Shown here: one piece after another, positions 21,201 through 36,200 of the stretch | Layout of the letters: every line of letters starts with the position of its first letter | Position numbering within the stretch: the first letter of the stretch is position 1 | Source: Panagrolaimus kolymaensis | Taxonomy: Eukaryota; Nematoda; Chromadorea; Rhabditida; Panagrolaimidae | Assembly (NCBI GenBank): GCA_028622995.1 | Contig: JAJQJQ010000045.1 | Span: forward strand, 558,001 to 622,000 | Direction: 5' to 3' | Length of the DNA stretch: 64,000 nt | Notes under the pieces: model-generated | What the model was told of the DNA's origin: nothing | Databases searched by the model: none | Seen by the model: the letters and a program-made list of their open reading frames with translations, nothing else | Translations under genes and position numbers: made by a program

Positions 21201-24200
21201 TTTCTTGATTTTTTCTTTCCTCGATTTTTATATCCTTATCTTTTCTTATTTTAAAATTACACATTTTCAAAATGCTTTTTTACTCTTCATTTAATTTGTT
21301 CAAGTTTCTATTTCTATTTTTGTTTGTTTCATCTCTCAGGTAACTAACTAACTCCCTTGAGATTTATTTATTCATTTTGACGACGACAACAAAATACCTA
21401 TTATCTTTATAAATTTAAGAATAGGCCATTTTATATTTTTTATTCAAGCGTAAATTTGTATACTTTATCCTTTATTCTCATTATTATTACTCGCACACGA
21501 GTGACAGACGCGGTAATAATATTTTTTCTCTCACATACACACAATAATTTTTTTTCTTCATTTTTCATAGAAAGGAACTTTTTTTTCGCGCTTCTTTTCT
21601 TTTTTTAATAATCAAATCAAACGGAAAACACCCTTCTAAACTTTTTTTTTCTTTAGCGGTTAAATAAAATTTATAAAAAAATTCTTTAAAAAAAGGTTCC
21701 TTCTTTTTCGTTTTTTCTATTGTTGCATTTTTTTAAAATATATATTTTTATAAAAGGTTAAAGCTTTTTACTCTTTCTTCTTTTTTTCTTTTGCAAAAAA
21801 AAAGTTCTTTTCTCTATCATCTAAAAGGAAGAAAAGAGTGAGAAACGGATTCAACTCAAAAATTTAAAAAAGATGCAACTTTTTTACATCTGTTTTTAAT
21901 GTAAAGATTTTTCGTTGCCCTTTTTCCTCACAAAAAAACTTAACAATTTTTCTTTTATTTAAAGTTTGTGAATTAGAAAACTTGCAAATTTTTGTGTGAT
22001 TTTAAAATTAAAGAAAAAATAAAAATGTTTGTGATTTAAAAATACTTTTGTTGTTGGATATTTAAAAAAAATAAAAGTTATGAGAGATATATCATCAAAA
22101 AAGAAAACTTCTTCAATTCTTCAAACTCCATCAATACAAATTGAAAATTTCCGTCATTATCCTAAAAAAACTGCTAATGTATATGAATTATATTTGGAAG
22201 GTTGGTTTAATAAAAAAAACTCTAAACTCAAAACACTATTTAAAGACGATGAAACTAAAGTTTAATAATTTTTGTCTATTTTCTTTTTTGTTTTTATGCA
22301 CAATAATTTTTTTGTAGTTAAATTTTACAAAAAAAATGTTTTTCAATAATTAACAATCAAAAAATCGATTTGGTTTATTTGATTCTTTGGATTTTCTTAT
22401 ATATATTTCTTTAGGTTTTTTTTTTGCTTTCTTTGTATTTGTTTCTTGATTCTGCTTAGGCCATTATTTTGTATTAGACTTTTTAAATTATTTTTTTTTC
22501 TAAAACAAATTAATGCTGAAATATTTTCCTCTTATCATTTTCTCCGACTTTTTAGCAACTACTACTATGTCTATAAATTAAATTTCTTTTATCCACGTTT
22601 CAATTTGTTGGCGCCAAATCTCTTTCATCAATTTCATTTTCCTTCCAATTGAGTTTTAAAAAAACTTTACTCATCCTTGAAACAACTTTATTCAATTTCT
22701 TTAAAAAACATTTAAATCTTAATTTTAAATGTTTCAGTGTTAATAGAAGAAGAAAAATGGACTTCCTAGGTTTTTATTTTCTCATCCACCAAAAGACTCC
22801 TCAAAGTTTTTTTTTTTCATTTATTGAAAAGCAATATTTTTTTTGTTTTTGCCTTTTTGCTTATTAAAAACACATAAATTTCTCTGTTTTTTTCTATCTT
22901 TCATTACTGCCATTTTTTAATGAACAAATCGTTTTTACGCTTTTACGCAGCTATTATTGAGATAAATGGCGCTTTTATTCAAGCAATAACAAAGCAAAAA
23001 CACCCCATTAAAAAATGTTAGAGAAGTAATGAAATATGAAAGCCTTGCTTTTTAGTTTTTTTTCAGACATTTTTTTTACCCTTTTTTTGAACACTGAGTT
23101 ATTTGCTTGCAATTGGGCTTTATTTTTTTTTTATGTTTAGTGAAAAAAAGAGGAATGGAATTTAATGGGCCATTAAGCAGCTATAATAATATTTTTATGT
23201 TTAGACGTTTGTTCGAGAACTAAAACATGATTATATTGTCTAAGATGATTTTTGAGAAATTAAGATTTGGCGCCGAACATTTTTTTGACTTTTTGGATAT
23301 TTAAAATTTCTTTATTTTTTTTGAAAAAAAATCGCTCAAGTAAAAATTGTTATCAAACAAAGGTTTAAAAACTGTCGTTTTTGTGTTGAAATTCCCTGAG
23401 ACTGAACCCTTTTTTTGTAGACTTATTTTTTTGTGTTTTTAAAATTTTTAATAAAAACCTCAATTTTTTATTATTATAAAAACGGGAATTCCAAGAAAGT
23501 CAAATCTTTTTCTCTCTTTTGTACTTTTTTCTCCTTCATAATTTTTTGTTTGCGCCGCTGATATCACATTACAAACTTTGTTTTTCGTATTCACAAATAT
23601 AAAATATATATAAATTTGACTCTTTTATTCATACCAAACAGTAAGCAAATAAAAAGAAGTTTCTTCTCATTCAAGAAAAAAATAATGCAAAGTTTTTTAT
23701 AAATGTCAAAGTCAATTTGTAGAGAAAACAAACTCTTTTTTCAAGCGCTTAAAATTTTACAAAAAAAAAGAGAAAAAGTTTTAGAGCGAATACAATTTTC
23801 GATATACATAGAATTAATTCCCGGCATTCTTTATGTGAAAATATAAAACTTTTGAATTAGTTTTTCTTTTTGTTAAACTTCTTTATTTAAAAAAACTATT
23901 ATTTTTCGATTCGATTATTCACTTTTTTCTTTTGTGACAACGATCAGATTCTAACTTCATAAATTTATTAACAATGAGAAAAAAGTTTTAAAGTTTTTTT
24001 TAAATATCAAATTTTTTTTAATAAGCTTTGTTTAGAAAAACTTATACAAATATTTAAACCCAATCGTTTTGACTTTTATTTTACAAGCTAATAATTTGAG
24101 GTCGCAGTTAAAAAAAGAAAAAAAATGTGGAAGAAAATAGCGTCAAAAGAAAATAATGGTTACTAACCTTTTAGTTTTTCGTCGTTGAAGTCACTAAATT

Positions 24201-27200
24201 TTTTAAATTGCTGGCTTTTAAAAATTCTTCCACCTTTTTTTTGTAAAAACATTTTTTCCTTTCTTCTTTTGTTTTTATAAAAAAACCTTTGTCTTTATTT
24301 TTTGTCCTTAGAAGCCAACAAGCAAAATCCTTCCTAGTCGCAAGTTTCAACCAAAAAAATCAATATTTTACTTTTTGGTCTATTTTTTGTATTTATTTTT
24401 TCTTGAAAAATTGTTTATTTTTAAATTAATAATTAAGGGAAATTTATTAATAAAGAATAAGTTTTGAGATTTAAATCGCATTTTTTTTTGTAAAGTTGTG
24501 AGACTATATTCATATTTTCGTGGGTATGGGAATATTAAAGGGTTGTAAAAAATATTTTTTTGAGCAGTGCCTTAGATAACTTGCATATATTATCATGGGA
24601 AGCGCTCGCTTTAATAAAATTAATAAATAATGTTTTCAAGCAATTTTTTAAAATTTTTTGAGAATAAAGAACATAATTCTGTTGTTTTCCCACATTATTA
24701 AAATACATACTTGCAAAATAAGTGTTATTTCATGTTCATATGCATATGTCTAATAAGGGGATATGTAGTAGCAATAAAAGCTTAAGAAAATCTTTAGTTC
24801 AGAAAGTAAAAAAAATCTTGAGAAATATCAAAAGTTATTTAAGTTTTCAGATTTAGGGCTTTAGATTTCTATAAAAAATTTGACTTCTTCGATAAGTTCC
24901 TTTTTTTCTATTTTTTAAAAATACTTCAGTTTTTTATGGATTTTAAGAAACATATATACCAAAAGTATGTTTTGTAAAAGCTTTTTAAAATTAAAAAAAG
25001 ACTTTAAAATTAAATTGGAATCTCGATACTTGCAAATTTCTTATTTTTCCATACGCGTTTTTTAATAGTCAATTAGACTTTCTATTACTCTTCTAGTTTT
25101 ACATACCTCTAAATCATGCCTACTCCACCACCTCCTCCATTACTGCCACTACCACCAATTCAAATCACCACTTTTCCACCAACACCAACCATTCTTCCAA
25201 CCACTTCTTGGATGGTTGAACAAATTCAAGAAGCTCAAGCCCAAGAAGAAGCAGAAAAGCTTGATGCTGGAGAAAAAGTAATCATAAATTTAATGAATGA
25301 AGATGGAGAAAAAAATAGTGAATGTGGATCATTAAAATATGCAGAAATTCATCGAAAAATTTCTCCTAACCAAATTTTACAACAAAGAAAATATTCATCT
25401 CGATCGAATTTGCCCGATGAAATCTTAAAACGAAAATATTCCTCCCGCGCAGATTTATCCGTGATAGCTCCGATGAGTCGAAAAAGTTCTTCAATGAGAC
25501 ATCGATTTTCGGATATTGAAAAATGGGATTTATCTTCCAGAAAAGTCACTCCCATATTGTTGAGAGTTCCAAAGAATAGTTCCAAAGATAGCATTTCGTC
25601 TATGAGAATTGATTTAATGGCTGGTGAGTTTAGTTGGTCCAAAAAACTTGTATATATCGATAATTCAAATTTCTTTCTCTTTTTTTTTTTTTGAATTCTT
25701 TCATATTGACAGCAACAAAAAAAACTTACATACATTTTTTTATTATTAATTGTTTTTTTTATTTTCTTCAGTTACATGGTCTTCACATCCTTAAAAAAAA
25801 CCCATTTTGTGTGCATTTCTAAATAGACACCCTCACTTCCATTGAATTAATTAATTATTAAAAAAAAATATAGAAAAGTCAAACATTTGAAAGTCTAAAA
25901 CTAATAAAAAGATTTTTGTTTATTCAACATTTTTTGTGCAACGTCTCACATTTAATTACAGTAACAGTCATTATTGTCAATAATTATCCTATTACCATAG
26001 CCAGCTATTTTCGTTTTCCTAAACTTCTGCCAAATTTGACAACCTCGTCTTCTTTGTTTTCTTTTTGTTTGGTTCTCATTGCTCATCTTCTTTTTTTCTA
26101 TGCATTATAAATTACCTCAACAAAATACTTTCTCTCTCTTTTTTTCCTTTCCACAAAAAAATAAACTAAAAAGTAAAAAGCTAAATGATCTTCTCGCGTT
26201 TCATTTTTATTTCTATCATTTTCATTCTTCATCGCCGCCGCTACCCGTCAGTCAGCAACTTCTTATTCTCATTCCTTTGAACTTTTTATTATTTTCATCC
26301 AAGCTTCTTCAAGTTTATCTACCATTTTTTTCTTCTTCAACAAAAACATTCATTCTTTTTCTTCGAAGAAGAACTCATAAATTTTATTTTTTGCTGACCT
26401 TTACTCTTCCATCCAAAAAGAACTTTAAAAAAATGGCCAGTGTCAATGTTCCACCGACGACCCATCGAAATAGTGTAGTTTCACTTGTATCTTCTTCAAC
26501 TACACCTTCTGGAATGGCTCAAAGTGTCGGTTCATCTTCTCGTCGAATTGTTGTTGGTCACCACAGCAATCATCATCAACAAATAATTGAAACAAAATTA
26601 TTGGATGATGAAGGAATAAGTGTTTTACCTTCTTCAAGTGGTAATTCAAAAGATGAAGAAGAAGAAGATATTCTTTCTGAATCAAGTGATGATATTGAAA
26701 ATATCGCGAGGCAAACTTTGGAAAGAATTCACGAAACTGTAAGCTTTTTAAAATATGTTTGATTTATTTAAAAAATTCACCCAGGAACTTTCAAATTTTG
26801 CTTTATTTTTTTAACCCATCAAAACCAGTTTTGAGTTTCTGAAAATTTTCGATTCAGGGCAATCCGGCTACAGTTCAATTTGAGACAAGACATAATAGTG
26901 TCCACTCGAGACCAAGTTTAAAATTAATTTAAAATTAAATTTTTGAAGAAAACAGTGGTCTCATTTAAAAAACTCTTAAATTTTTAAAAACAATTACTTG
27001 AGTGCCAAAAAAAATATCCAAATTAGGAAAATCAATTGGATTCAAAGTGATTTTATTAAAATTCTTTTCATTTTCAGCCACCAAAAACCTTTGAAAGCCC
27101 CGCAAGAAAAAGTAAACATAGTTCAAGCGATGCATCCACTTATGTACCGGAGTCAGTATCAAAAAATGAAAAACATGATTCAAAATTATCTTTTGAAAAC

Positions 27201-30200
27201 AAAAAACATAAAGGAAATGGGGATCTTGATGTTGAAGCCGCTGCTGGTGGTGCTCAAACTTCAATCGCGGCTCCAAAAATCAAAAAACTCAAAAAACAAC
27301 GATCACATAAAATTGCTATACTTAATGAAGATGAAGAAGGAGATCGGGATGATGATGAAGGTGAAGAAAAAAATAATGCTAATAATTTGCTTATTAATTC
27401 TTGCTTCTTTTTTTTGATTTTAACCTTTCAAAGAAAAATTAAAGTTTTAGTTTATTTTTATGTCTTTGATCTAATCTCAATGTTTTTTGGAAATAGGATG
27501 GGTCATCTTCCATTTTTAATTTATGCAATTTTATCTTAAATTTGAAAGCAAAAACTTTTCCATTTATCAAAGTTTTTTTCTTCGAAAGAAAATGCCTGTC
27601 TGATTTTTTGATTCAAACAAATTTCTTTATTTGAATTCCAAAAAATTTATCGTTCTTTATTCTTTTATATATTCTTTCTTTCCTTCGCCGTCTTACAATC
27701 CTTCTTTTCTCATAGTTTTTGACAGATGCTTTTTTTACTCAGAAAAAATACAACAAATCAATTTCATTTTCCATTCATCGAAACCATTTCTTTTTTCCCC
27801 GCCATCCTAATAGACAAGGAAGCGTTGCTTATGTATCCTTATTGAAAGCCGATTCCATAAGCTAAAGAAAAAAAAATAATGGCAGCTTTCTAAAAAAATT
27901 AGCAAAAAAGATTATCCTCCAAAATTTTCTTCGTCTTTTCATTTTTTTGGAAGAAAAAGAAAAGCGAAACTTTTTTTTTAATTCAAAGTCAAAGAGAAAA
28001 TAAAGAAAACAACTCCGAAACAACAAAGCTGTCACACTTCCTCTAACGCCTTCCGTTCAAGTCTCTCTGTCTTTTAAAAAATGATAGTTTTTATTTCATC
28101 AAAAACAAATTTTTTAAATCTTCCAAAAGTCTCCATTTAAAGAATTTGTTTGTCACTTTGCTAAAATTTTCCCACCAAAAAAACTTAAAAACTTCGATTA
28201 AAAAATTGGCTCAAAAAGAAAATTTTTGTTTTTTGAAAAGAAAAAAATCGGCTAAATAAATGCCATCACAAAAACCAACAACGGTGCTAAAACATCAACA
28301 AACAACAACAACTTTTCATGTTTCAGCTAATATTCAAAATGAATTTGGAATCTGTGGATGGATTTTAACTATTTTATCATATATTTTAATTGTTCTTACT
28401 TTACCCATTTCAATGTGCATGGTTATTAAAGTAAGTTTGTAACCTTCAAATTTTAAGTCGCGTTTAATAAATTTTAAAACTAATAACCTTTTGTTTCTGA
28501 AATTAAAAATTTATTAAGAATTTAGTACTTTTATCTTCGATTCAAGATTTTTTCTATAAAAATATAAATAATAACTTTGCCGAACAATAAAAAAAATGAA
28601 CATTTATATTTTTAGGTGGTTCAAGAATATGAGAGAGCAGTAATATTTCGACTTGGTCGTTTGTTGCCTGGAGGAGCGAAAGGCCCAGGAATATTTTTGA
28701 TTATTCCTTGCATTGATACATATCGAAAAGTAGATCTCAGGGTTTTATCTTTTGAAGTTCCACCCCAGGAAGTAAGCCTTTTTTCCGTCTCAAAAATATT
28801 TTTTTATAAAAATATGCAAATTTTCAATTTAATTTTTAAGATTTTATCAAAAGATTCGGTTACGGTCGCTGTGGATGCGGTAGTTTATTTTCGAATTTCA
28901 AATGCTACGATCTCAGTTACAAATGTTGAAGATTCTTCAAGATCCACAAAATTATTAGCTCAAACAACATTAAGAAATATTTTGGGTACTAAAACTTTAG
29001 CTGAAATGCTTAGTGATCGCGAAGCCATTTCTTTGCAAATGCAATCAACTTTGGATGAAGCCACTGAACCTTGGGGTAAGTTAATATTCAACCAAAATCT
29101 TTTTTTCATTGCAAAACTCTGTGAAAAAAAAATAAAAGTTTGCAAAAAAACAACAAAAACAAAGACTTTCTTTCTTTTCTTTCTTTTGAAACTCGTCCAT
29201 TCTTTTTATGAATCATCCACCTCGCATTATTAAAGAAGAGAGAGAGAGAGAGAGTGTTTCTTTTATTGTCTCGGGTTTATAAATTATAATAAGCAATAAA
29301 GAGCGTCAAAAAAATGCACAACGGAGATTTTGTAATTTTTTCGTTTGGGTCTGTTTTATAAAAGCAACTGCGTTTATTTCTTTAAATGTGGTCCGTAGCT
29401 TTCGGGTTATCAAATGTTAAAACTCAAACCCAATCATTACCTTTCCGATTGCAACCTTTGACTACACTTTTTTGAATTTCTTCCAAAAATAATAAAACAA
29501 AAACTTAATTTTTTAAAGTTTGATTTCAAATTTATTTGGGAGAAAAAAAGAAACAGTTTTTTAAATTCTAAATTAATTCAATGTTTTTAGGTGTCAAAGT
29601 TGAACGTGTCGAAGTTAAAGATGTTCGTTTACCAGTTCAACTTCAAAGAGCTATGGCGGCTGAAGTATGTTATAAGTTTCTTGATCCAATGTTTTGAATT
29701 TTTTCACCAAAAAAAAATTAATTTAAAAAAAGAATATTTTTTCATTGAAAAAAATTTTTAGGCTGAAGCAACTCGAGAAGCCCGAGCTAAAGTAATCGTT
29801 GCTGAAGGAGAGCAAAAAGCTTCAAGAGCTTTGAAAGAAGCGGCTGAAGTTATAGCTGAAAGTCCTTCGGCTTTACAATTGCGATATTTACAAACTTTAA
29901 ATTCAATAAGGTAACTCTTTTTTCTCTAAACCCTTGATGACAAAAACAAAATTTTGGTTTCTTGCTATTTTCTTGAGACTATTGCCACGAACAAAAAAAT
30001 TCTTATGTATTTTACTTTTTTTTTTTCAGTGCCGAAAAGAATTCCACGATTATCTTTCCATTTCCCATCGATTTGCTCAGCTCATTCTTACATCGACCTA
30101 CACCCAAAATGTAAGAACTTACTTATTTCTTTCTACTTTACATAAAAATATTTTTACAAAGTTTTTTTTTGTTAGTTGAAAATTGATACTTTTTTACTTT

Positions 30201-33200
30201 TATACATGGCTTCGAGTGCTTGCTTTCTTGTTTTAAAGCAGTATCATCGCTAGCTTTTTTTGCCAAAATTATTTTGCAAGAAAAAAAAACTTTGCTATTT
30301 TTTTGCTTTTATTTTTATATTTTTTTTAGTTTTGCCAGCAATGATCAACCTGGAACATCATCATCAACTAAACCACATGCCAATTAATCAACCCAAAATA
30401 ATGTGAAAAAAACTAATTAGTCGTCGTTGTTGATGATTGTGTTTATGAGGCGTGGCACTCCTCTGATATCTATTTTAAAAAATAAATAAATATCCATTCC
30501 AAAGTGATTGAAAATAATTTTAAGGCTCAACAAAAAGATTTTTCCTTAAAAAAATTTTTTACTCACTCAAATGAAAATAATTTTCTTTGCTTTTTGGGTC
30601 GTATTTTTTAAATATTTTTAAAATTTTTTTATCAGCTTTTTCCTATCTTTTGAAATTTTACATACATATTTTTTTATTATTATTGTATTGTTCTTTTTAT
30701 ATTTGCCAATAAGGTTATTTATTAAAATTTGTTTCATATCATAAAAATTTTTATTATTTTTAAAAACTTATCGGATTATTCTTGTTTTACATATCATAAT
30801 AATTTTCGCGTTTAAATTATGATTTTAATTTTAAAATGAAAGTTGAGAAATATTCATTCAAATTTTTTTTAATAATCTTTAACAAACTTTTTTACTAAAA
30901 AATTATGAAAAATTATGAGAGAAAAAATTTTAAAAGTTTTAATTTTATCAAAAACAATATTTTCGTGTTAAATCCCTCGAAATCACTGTTTCGAGCTTCA
31001 GCATATTTTTATAACCCGTGAATTTTGTTTTTTAATTTTGGTGAAAAAAAATTTATAGCTTTTTTGCAAATATATTTTCGAGCTTTCGTGTCGAGTTAAA
31101 AAAAATCCAAAATAAATAAACATTTTTTATTTTTGTATTTTTTTCCGAATTAAGCGTGGAACCACCACAATTGCAAAAGAAAATTCGTTCATGCTGCCTT
31201 TACAAATATCCAGATTGGATACAACAGAATATGGCACCAGGAAGTCGAACAACAACAGCCACCGATCACAATCATGGGCACCAATGTCACCATAGCCACA
31301 GTCATCAACATCCTCCACCAGGATCATCTCCTCCAACAGCAACGACTCAAGAAATTTATAGGCAAAATTCGGGGTAGGTATGTTTACTTTCTTTCTTTTA
31401 AAAAAATTAAAAATTTAAATATTTTCCTTTAAATTTTCCAAACTAAATAAATTTAAAAAGAAATTTATTATTCAGCCAAGTGAAAACGATGGTGCTAGAA
31501 AAATTTGCATATTTCCTTAATTTTTCCCCCATAAAAACTTTAAGAGTCCAAAGCCACTAATATATTTATTTTTGTTTGCTTTTTTTTATCCAAAATTTTT
31601 GTCATCAAAGTTATTTTAACTTATCACACACAGCAGCAGGCAGCAACAATGATCGCCGTAAAAAAATGTCATAAAGCTCATAAAAAAAGCTGTTTTAACT
31701 TTGCTTGCAAACAACAATCCGCCGCCAACCACATGAATCACATATATTTTTTTTAAAAATATGTGTGTGGACACTTTATATTCTTTCTTTTTTTCTGTTG
31801 CTTAGACCATATGTTTTTTTTATTATGTTTTGTTTTATCTTTATCCATGACTATGACGATCTCGAAGGTAGTGGCGTGCGTCGGTGGTGGTTTTTGTCTA
31901 AAGGATATCATTTTTCCAGAAAAAAAGAAGATATATTTGCGTAATAAAAAACACCTGACAAAATAGTAGTCAAAAATTTTCGTTTTATTTTTAGCTTTTT
32001 TCTTGTCATAATTTTGTCAAACTAATAACTTTGTATTTTGGTATCGAGAAGGAGTCTATTTACTTGATATCTAAAAAATGTTTGAATGTTTTTAAAACTT
32101 TTATTTTCCGATATTTTTTTGAAATCACGTTTTTATGATTTTTCTTGTAAAGTTTAATAAAAAGCAAAAAATAATTTATTTGTAACTTTTCGATGCGAAT
32201 TCGTCAGTAAAAAACAATACAGCGATATGATTTCAAAAAAAAATTACGTTTACATTTTTTATTTTCAATCATTCTAATCAAATTTTGACAAATTTAACAA
32301 ATCAAAAAAGCCAAAAATTTAAAAAAAAACAGCAAAGAGAGTTAAAGGAAAAGAACTAAAAAAGATTAAAAGCTTGCCCACAAAAATTAACACATGACGC
32401 GAGATATATTTTTATTTATCAATGTCTCTCATTTCTCTTTTCCATTCACTCATTCATTTTTCATTGAGCTATCGCCCTCTCTCTTTCTTTTTCTTTACTC
32501 GTTCAAAGTTAATTTTTTTTTTACTTGTGGCAATGTAATTCATTCATTTCTTTAGGTTGTGTGTGTCGTGTGCGTTTCAACTTTTAAAAAAAGTGAGAAT
32601 AAGAATTAGTGCTGCTTTTCGTTGCTTTGAGGCTTGTTTGATTTGATCTAATGATCCTCGAGATGAGTGTGTTACTCTTATTTTTTTTAAATCATTCAAT
32701 GATCAAATGAAAAAAATAAATTTTAATTGCTTTAAAAAAGTTGTTTTCAAACAAAATAACAAATGTGTTTTTTAAAAGAATAAAAAAAGGATACTTGTAT
32801 TTGTTTTTCTTCTTAAATTAGGTTCATAATTAGCTAAAAAAGTATTGAATTGTTTGTTGGTTTTAAACTTTTTAGGATATTATAATTTTAAAATTCTCCA
32901 AACCCTTAAATTTTTTGCTTTCTCCAATTTTATTTCATTGATTTTAGTTTCTAAAAATTATCGTTGCGAAACTTGGAAAAATAAAAGTAAAAAAAATATA
33001 ACCGAATTTTTTTGATCTTTTATTTATTTTTTTTATTTTACGCAAATTTTTAGGATAACTAAAACTTTTTTAGTCAATGAACTTGCAACAAAAAATTTTA
33101 AGAACAAGCTTTTTTCGAACAGGAAAAAACTTTGTTTCATCCCTTCTTTTTTTCGTACATACATATTTATTTTTTGTAATTCGATATCTTCGAAAAAGAT

Positions 33201-36200
33201 CAGAAACAAATGACAAACGACGATGATTCGATTCTTTTTTCTTTCCATTTTTTCTCTATTTTATTTCATAAAACCTACAAAATAAAATAAAAAAAGTTTT
33301 TAAAGCATTTTTGCTTGCGTTTTTATGATTCTTCTTTTATTCTTTTTTTTTGTTGCAAAAGCTAAAGAAAAAAACGATTTTTGATGCATTCATTTTTTTT
33401 TGTTACTTTATGCCTTTCAGTTTTTTTATTATCCAATATCATGCCTAGGTCGAATGGATCCATTGAGTTGAAAAAGTTTTATTACCCAAATGAGAGAATG
33501 TTGAAAAGCAGCTTTCATGCTTTCGAGAAAAACTTTTTTAAACTTTAAATTAGAGGAAAAAAATAACTATTTTACGTAGAGTTTCATCACGAAAAAGACA
33601 AAAAAAAATTTGATTTCGTTTTGCGAGCTTCAACGTTGCAATCAATTTTACTTTTCTGCATTACGAATATATTACTTTTTAATTTGTGCATTTTTGACTT
33701 AACAAATGCTTATTTTTGCGAGTCCCAACATGAAGAGCAAACTTTTAGCATACAAAACAATTTTTTGGAAGCATTTAAAAAAATCCAAATTTTTTAAAGA
33801 TCCAAGAATATTTAAAAAAAATACATATTTTTTTCATAACAAAAATTCTTCCATCCATGTTTCTTTTCTTCTCGCTTTTTTTTTATCTGTTCCTTCCTTT
33901 ATAAATGTTTCATTCAATGTCGTCTTTATTTATATATCATATTTTTTTCTCTTGGCATTTTTTCTTCTTTTTTTTTTGAGAAAAACGGGCATATTTTTTT
34001 TATCTTTCCTTTTTAAGCTTTGTATCATCTTTAAATATAAAAAAATACCAACCAAACGAAGCCAGCAGCAGCTTTCGGGAACCTTGCTTTTTTGCATCTA
34101 AAAAAAGGGAAAAAATATGAATTGTGTCAAAAGAATGCGGGAGCATTCCATTGAAATCCAACTAAGTAAAGATGAGCTAGATTGGTTGGTTTTTATATGT
34201 ATTTTTTATTTTTTTATTTTTGATATAAAAAAAATTTAAAAAAAGGTTTTGGCAACAAAAAAAATGTCATGGAAAAAATCAAAAAAATGTACAAATTGTT
34301 TTGGGTAAAAAACCATTTAAAATTTAAACTTCCTTTTTTTGTTTGAGATATTTTGTAATTTCCCTGGTTTTTTAGCCTCCGTGATGCGTCTTCTTCCTCG
34401 GTGCCAGGCGGTTCTTCACAGCATCCATCAACATCATCACAATATTTAGATGGCACCTTTAATACGGGTAATAATGTTATAAGTAGCAACGGTGGTGATC
34501 CAAGTAAGTGACTTGACTTCTGGATCTTTGGTTATATTAAAAATATATTTATAAAAAAGCGGAAATTAATATATTGATAAAATTTATGGTAAAAAGTTAA
34601 CTAGTTTTAAACTCAAAGTTTTTTAATAATTTAACCCATGAAATTTTAGTTTTAGAAAGACTTAACTTTTTTGATTCGGCTTTTTTTCATTAGTTCGAGC
34701 AAAACTCTTTTTTTTTTCAGAAAAAAAAAGAGTAGCAATTTTACTGTGATCGAATGCTCTACAGCGAAAGCTTAGATTTTTACACAAATTTATTTAATTA
34801 AAGATAAAAATCCACAAAAATTAAATTATAAAAATTTCTGTTGTTTTTATTAATAAAATATAATTTTTTAAACATAAATTTTAAATTTTTATTTAAATTT
34901 TTAGGATCTAACATTTATGCTTCATCTTTATCGTCCTCATCGAGAAATAATCGTTTTAATAATATTTCTTCTTCATTGCCTCCCCCTTCTTCTTCTGCTG
35001 CAGCATCTGCTTCTATTTCTTCTATGCCTTTTGGCCGTCAATCTTCAAGTAGTTCATTATTAAAACAAGCTTTAGCAAATCGAATTACTCCAACTATGCT
35101 TTCTTCAAACGCAGCAGCAACAACGACGCAGCCTCAAACATTTCAAAAACCTATGTCTCAGCATTCGCAGCCACAAAATGGCAGCGGCGGTGGTGGCTTT
35201 GAAACAACAATGCCTTTGCCATCAACGTCGTCATCGTCAAATAATATTTCTAATATTTCAAAACGTGATAGTTTTAAGGATCGAAGAGAAAGTGATGGAA
35301 GTGAAATGAGTAAATCAATTTTAACTAATCCTGCATGGTATAGAGATCATGAAGGTAAAACTGGTTTTAAACCTGCAGGAATAAATAATAAAAATGTTAA
35401 AGAATCAGCTGAAATTAAAGAATTAAATAAAAATGTAAGTTTTTTTTAGGGAAATTTCTGACATGAAAATTATTTTCAAAACTATTTCTTGGCTGGAGCT
35501 AGATTTAAATTTCTTCCAAGTTTTTTGTTTTCAAAACAATTTAAAAAATCTATTAAAATATAAATTTCTTATTTCAGCCAAAATCAATGAGTCCCAAAAT
35601 TCCGACGGACATTTCTAATTATCAAAATATTCCTCCTCCACCTCCCAAATCTCCAAAACATGGGTCATCCCAAAATTCAACGACGACAAAATCCAAACCA
35701 ACTTCAACACTTTTTTGTCTTTCTTCCAATACAAATTCAATGACCACGAGTGAATATGAAAATTTGCTTGAAGCTACTCTTGGGTTACAAGATACTCCAA
35801 AACCTACTAAAAAGGCGGTGGCTTCTCCCGATGCGAATCCATCAAATTCGAGTGGAAGGCAAATAAAAAAATCTCCTTCATCGGATGATAGCGACGTAAC
35901 TTTGATAGAAGAAAAACCAGCTTCAACAAATCAAAAACGAATTGCAATTTCAACCACGCCAAATTCCCCAGAAAAAATTCCAAATCAAGATTTTGGGTCG
36001 AAACCAAACACAAGTTCAAAACGCGAGGATATGGTAATTCTCGATGCTCGAGGTCATGCACGAAGACAATTTTCTCCTGAAACAAAAATTCCTGAACCCA
36101 AACTTAACAAGCTTGAAAATCGAGGAAGTCCACCAAAAACAAAAAAGCATCAACAACAATCATTTAATGAAAATTCACCAAAACGAAATAACGGCGACAG

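Noticed and set aside
26079..26432. Upstream in-frame extension of the mec-2 exon beginning at 26433
   Set aside because: Phe/Ser-rich translation of pyrimidine-rich sequence; the ATG at 26433 matches the MEC-2 N-terminus better, so the extension is taken as leader or promoter.
29236..29254. GA microsatellite as an independent feature
   Set aside because: It is the edge of the 29233-29473 repeat, which is also present in interrupted form at 38115.
33706..34101. 131-codon ORF in the long mec-2 intron
   Set aside because: Phe/Leu/Ile/Lys-rich translation of A/T homopolymers with no domain and no splice context.
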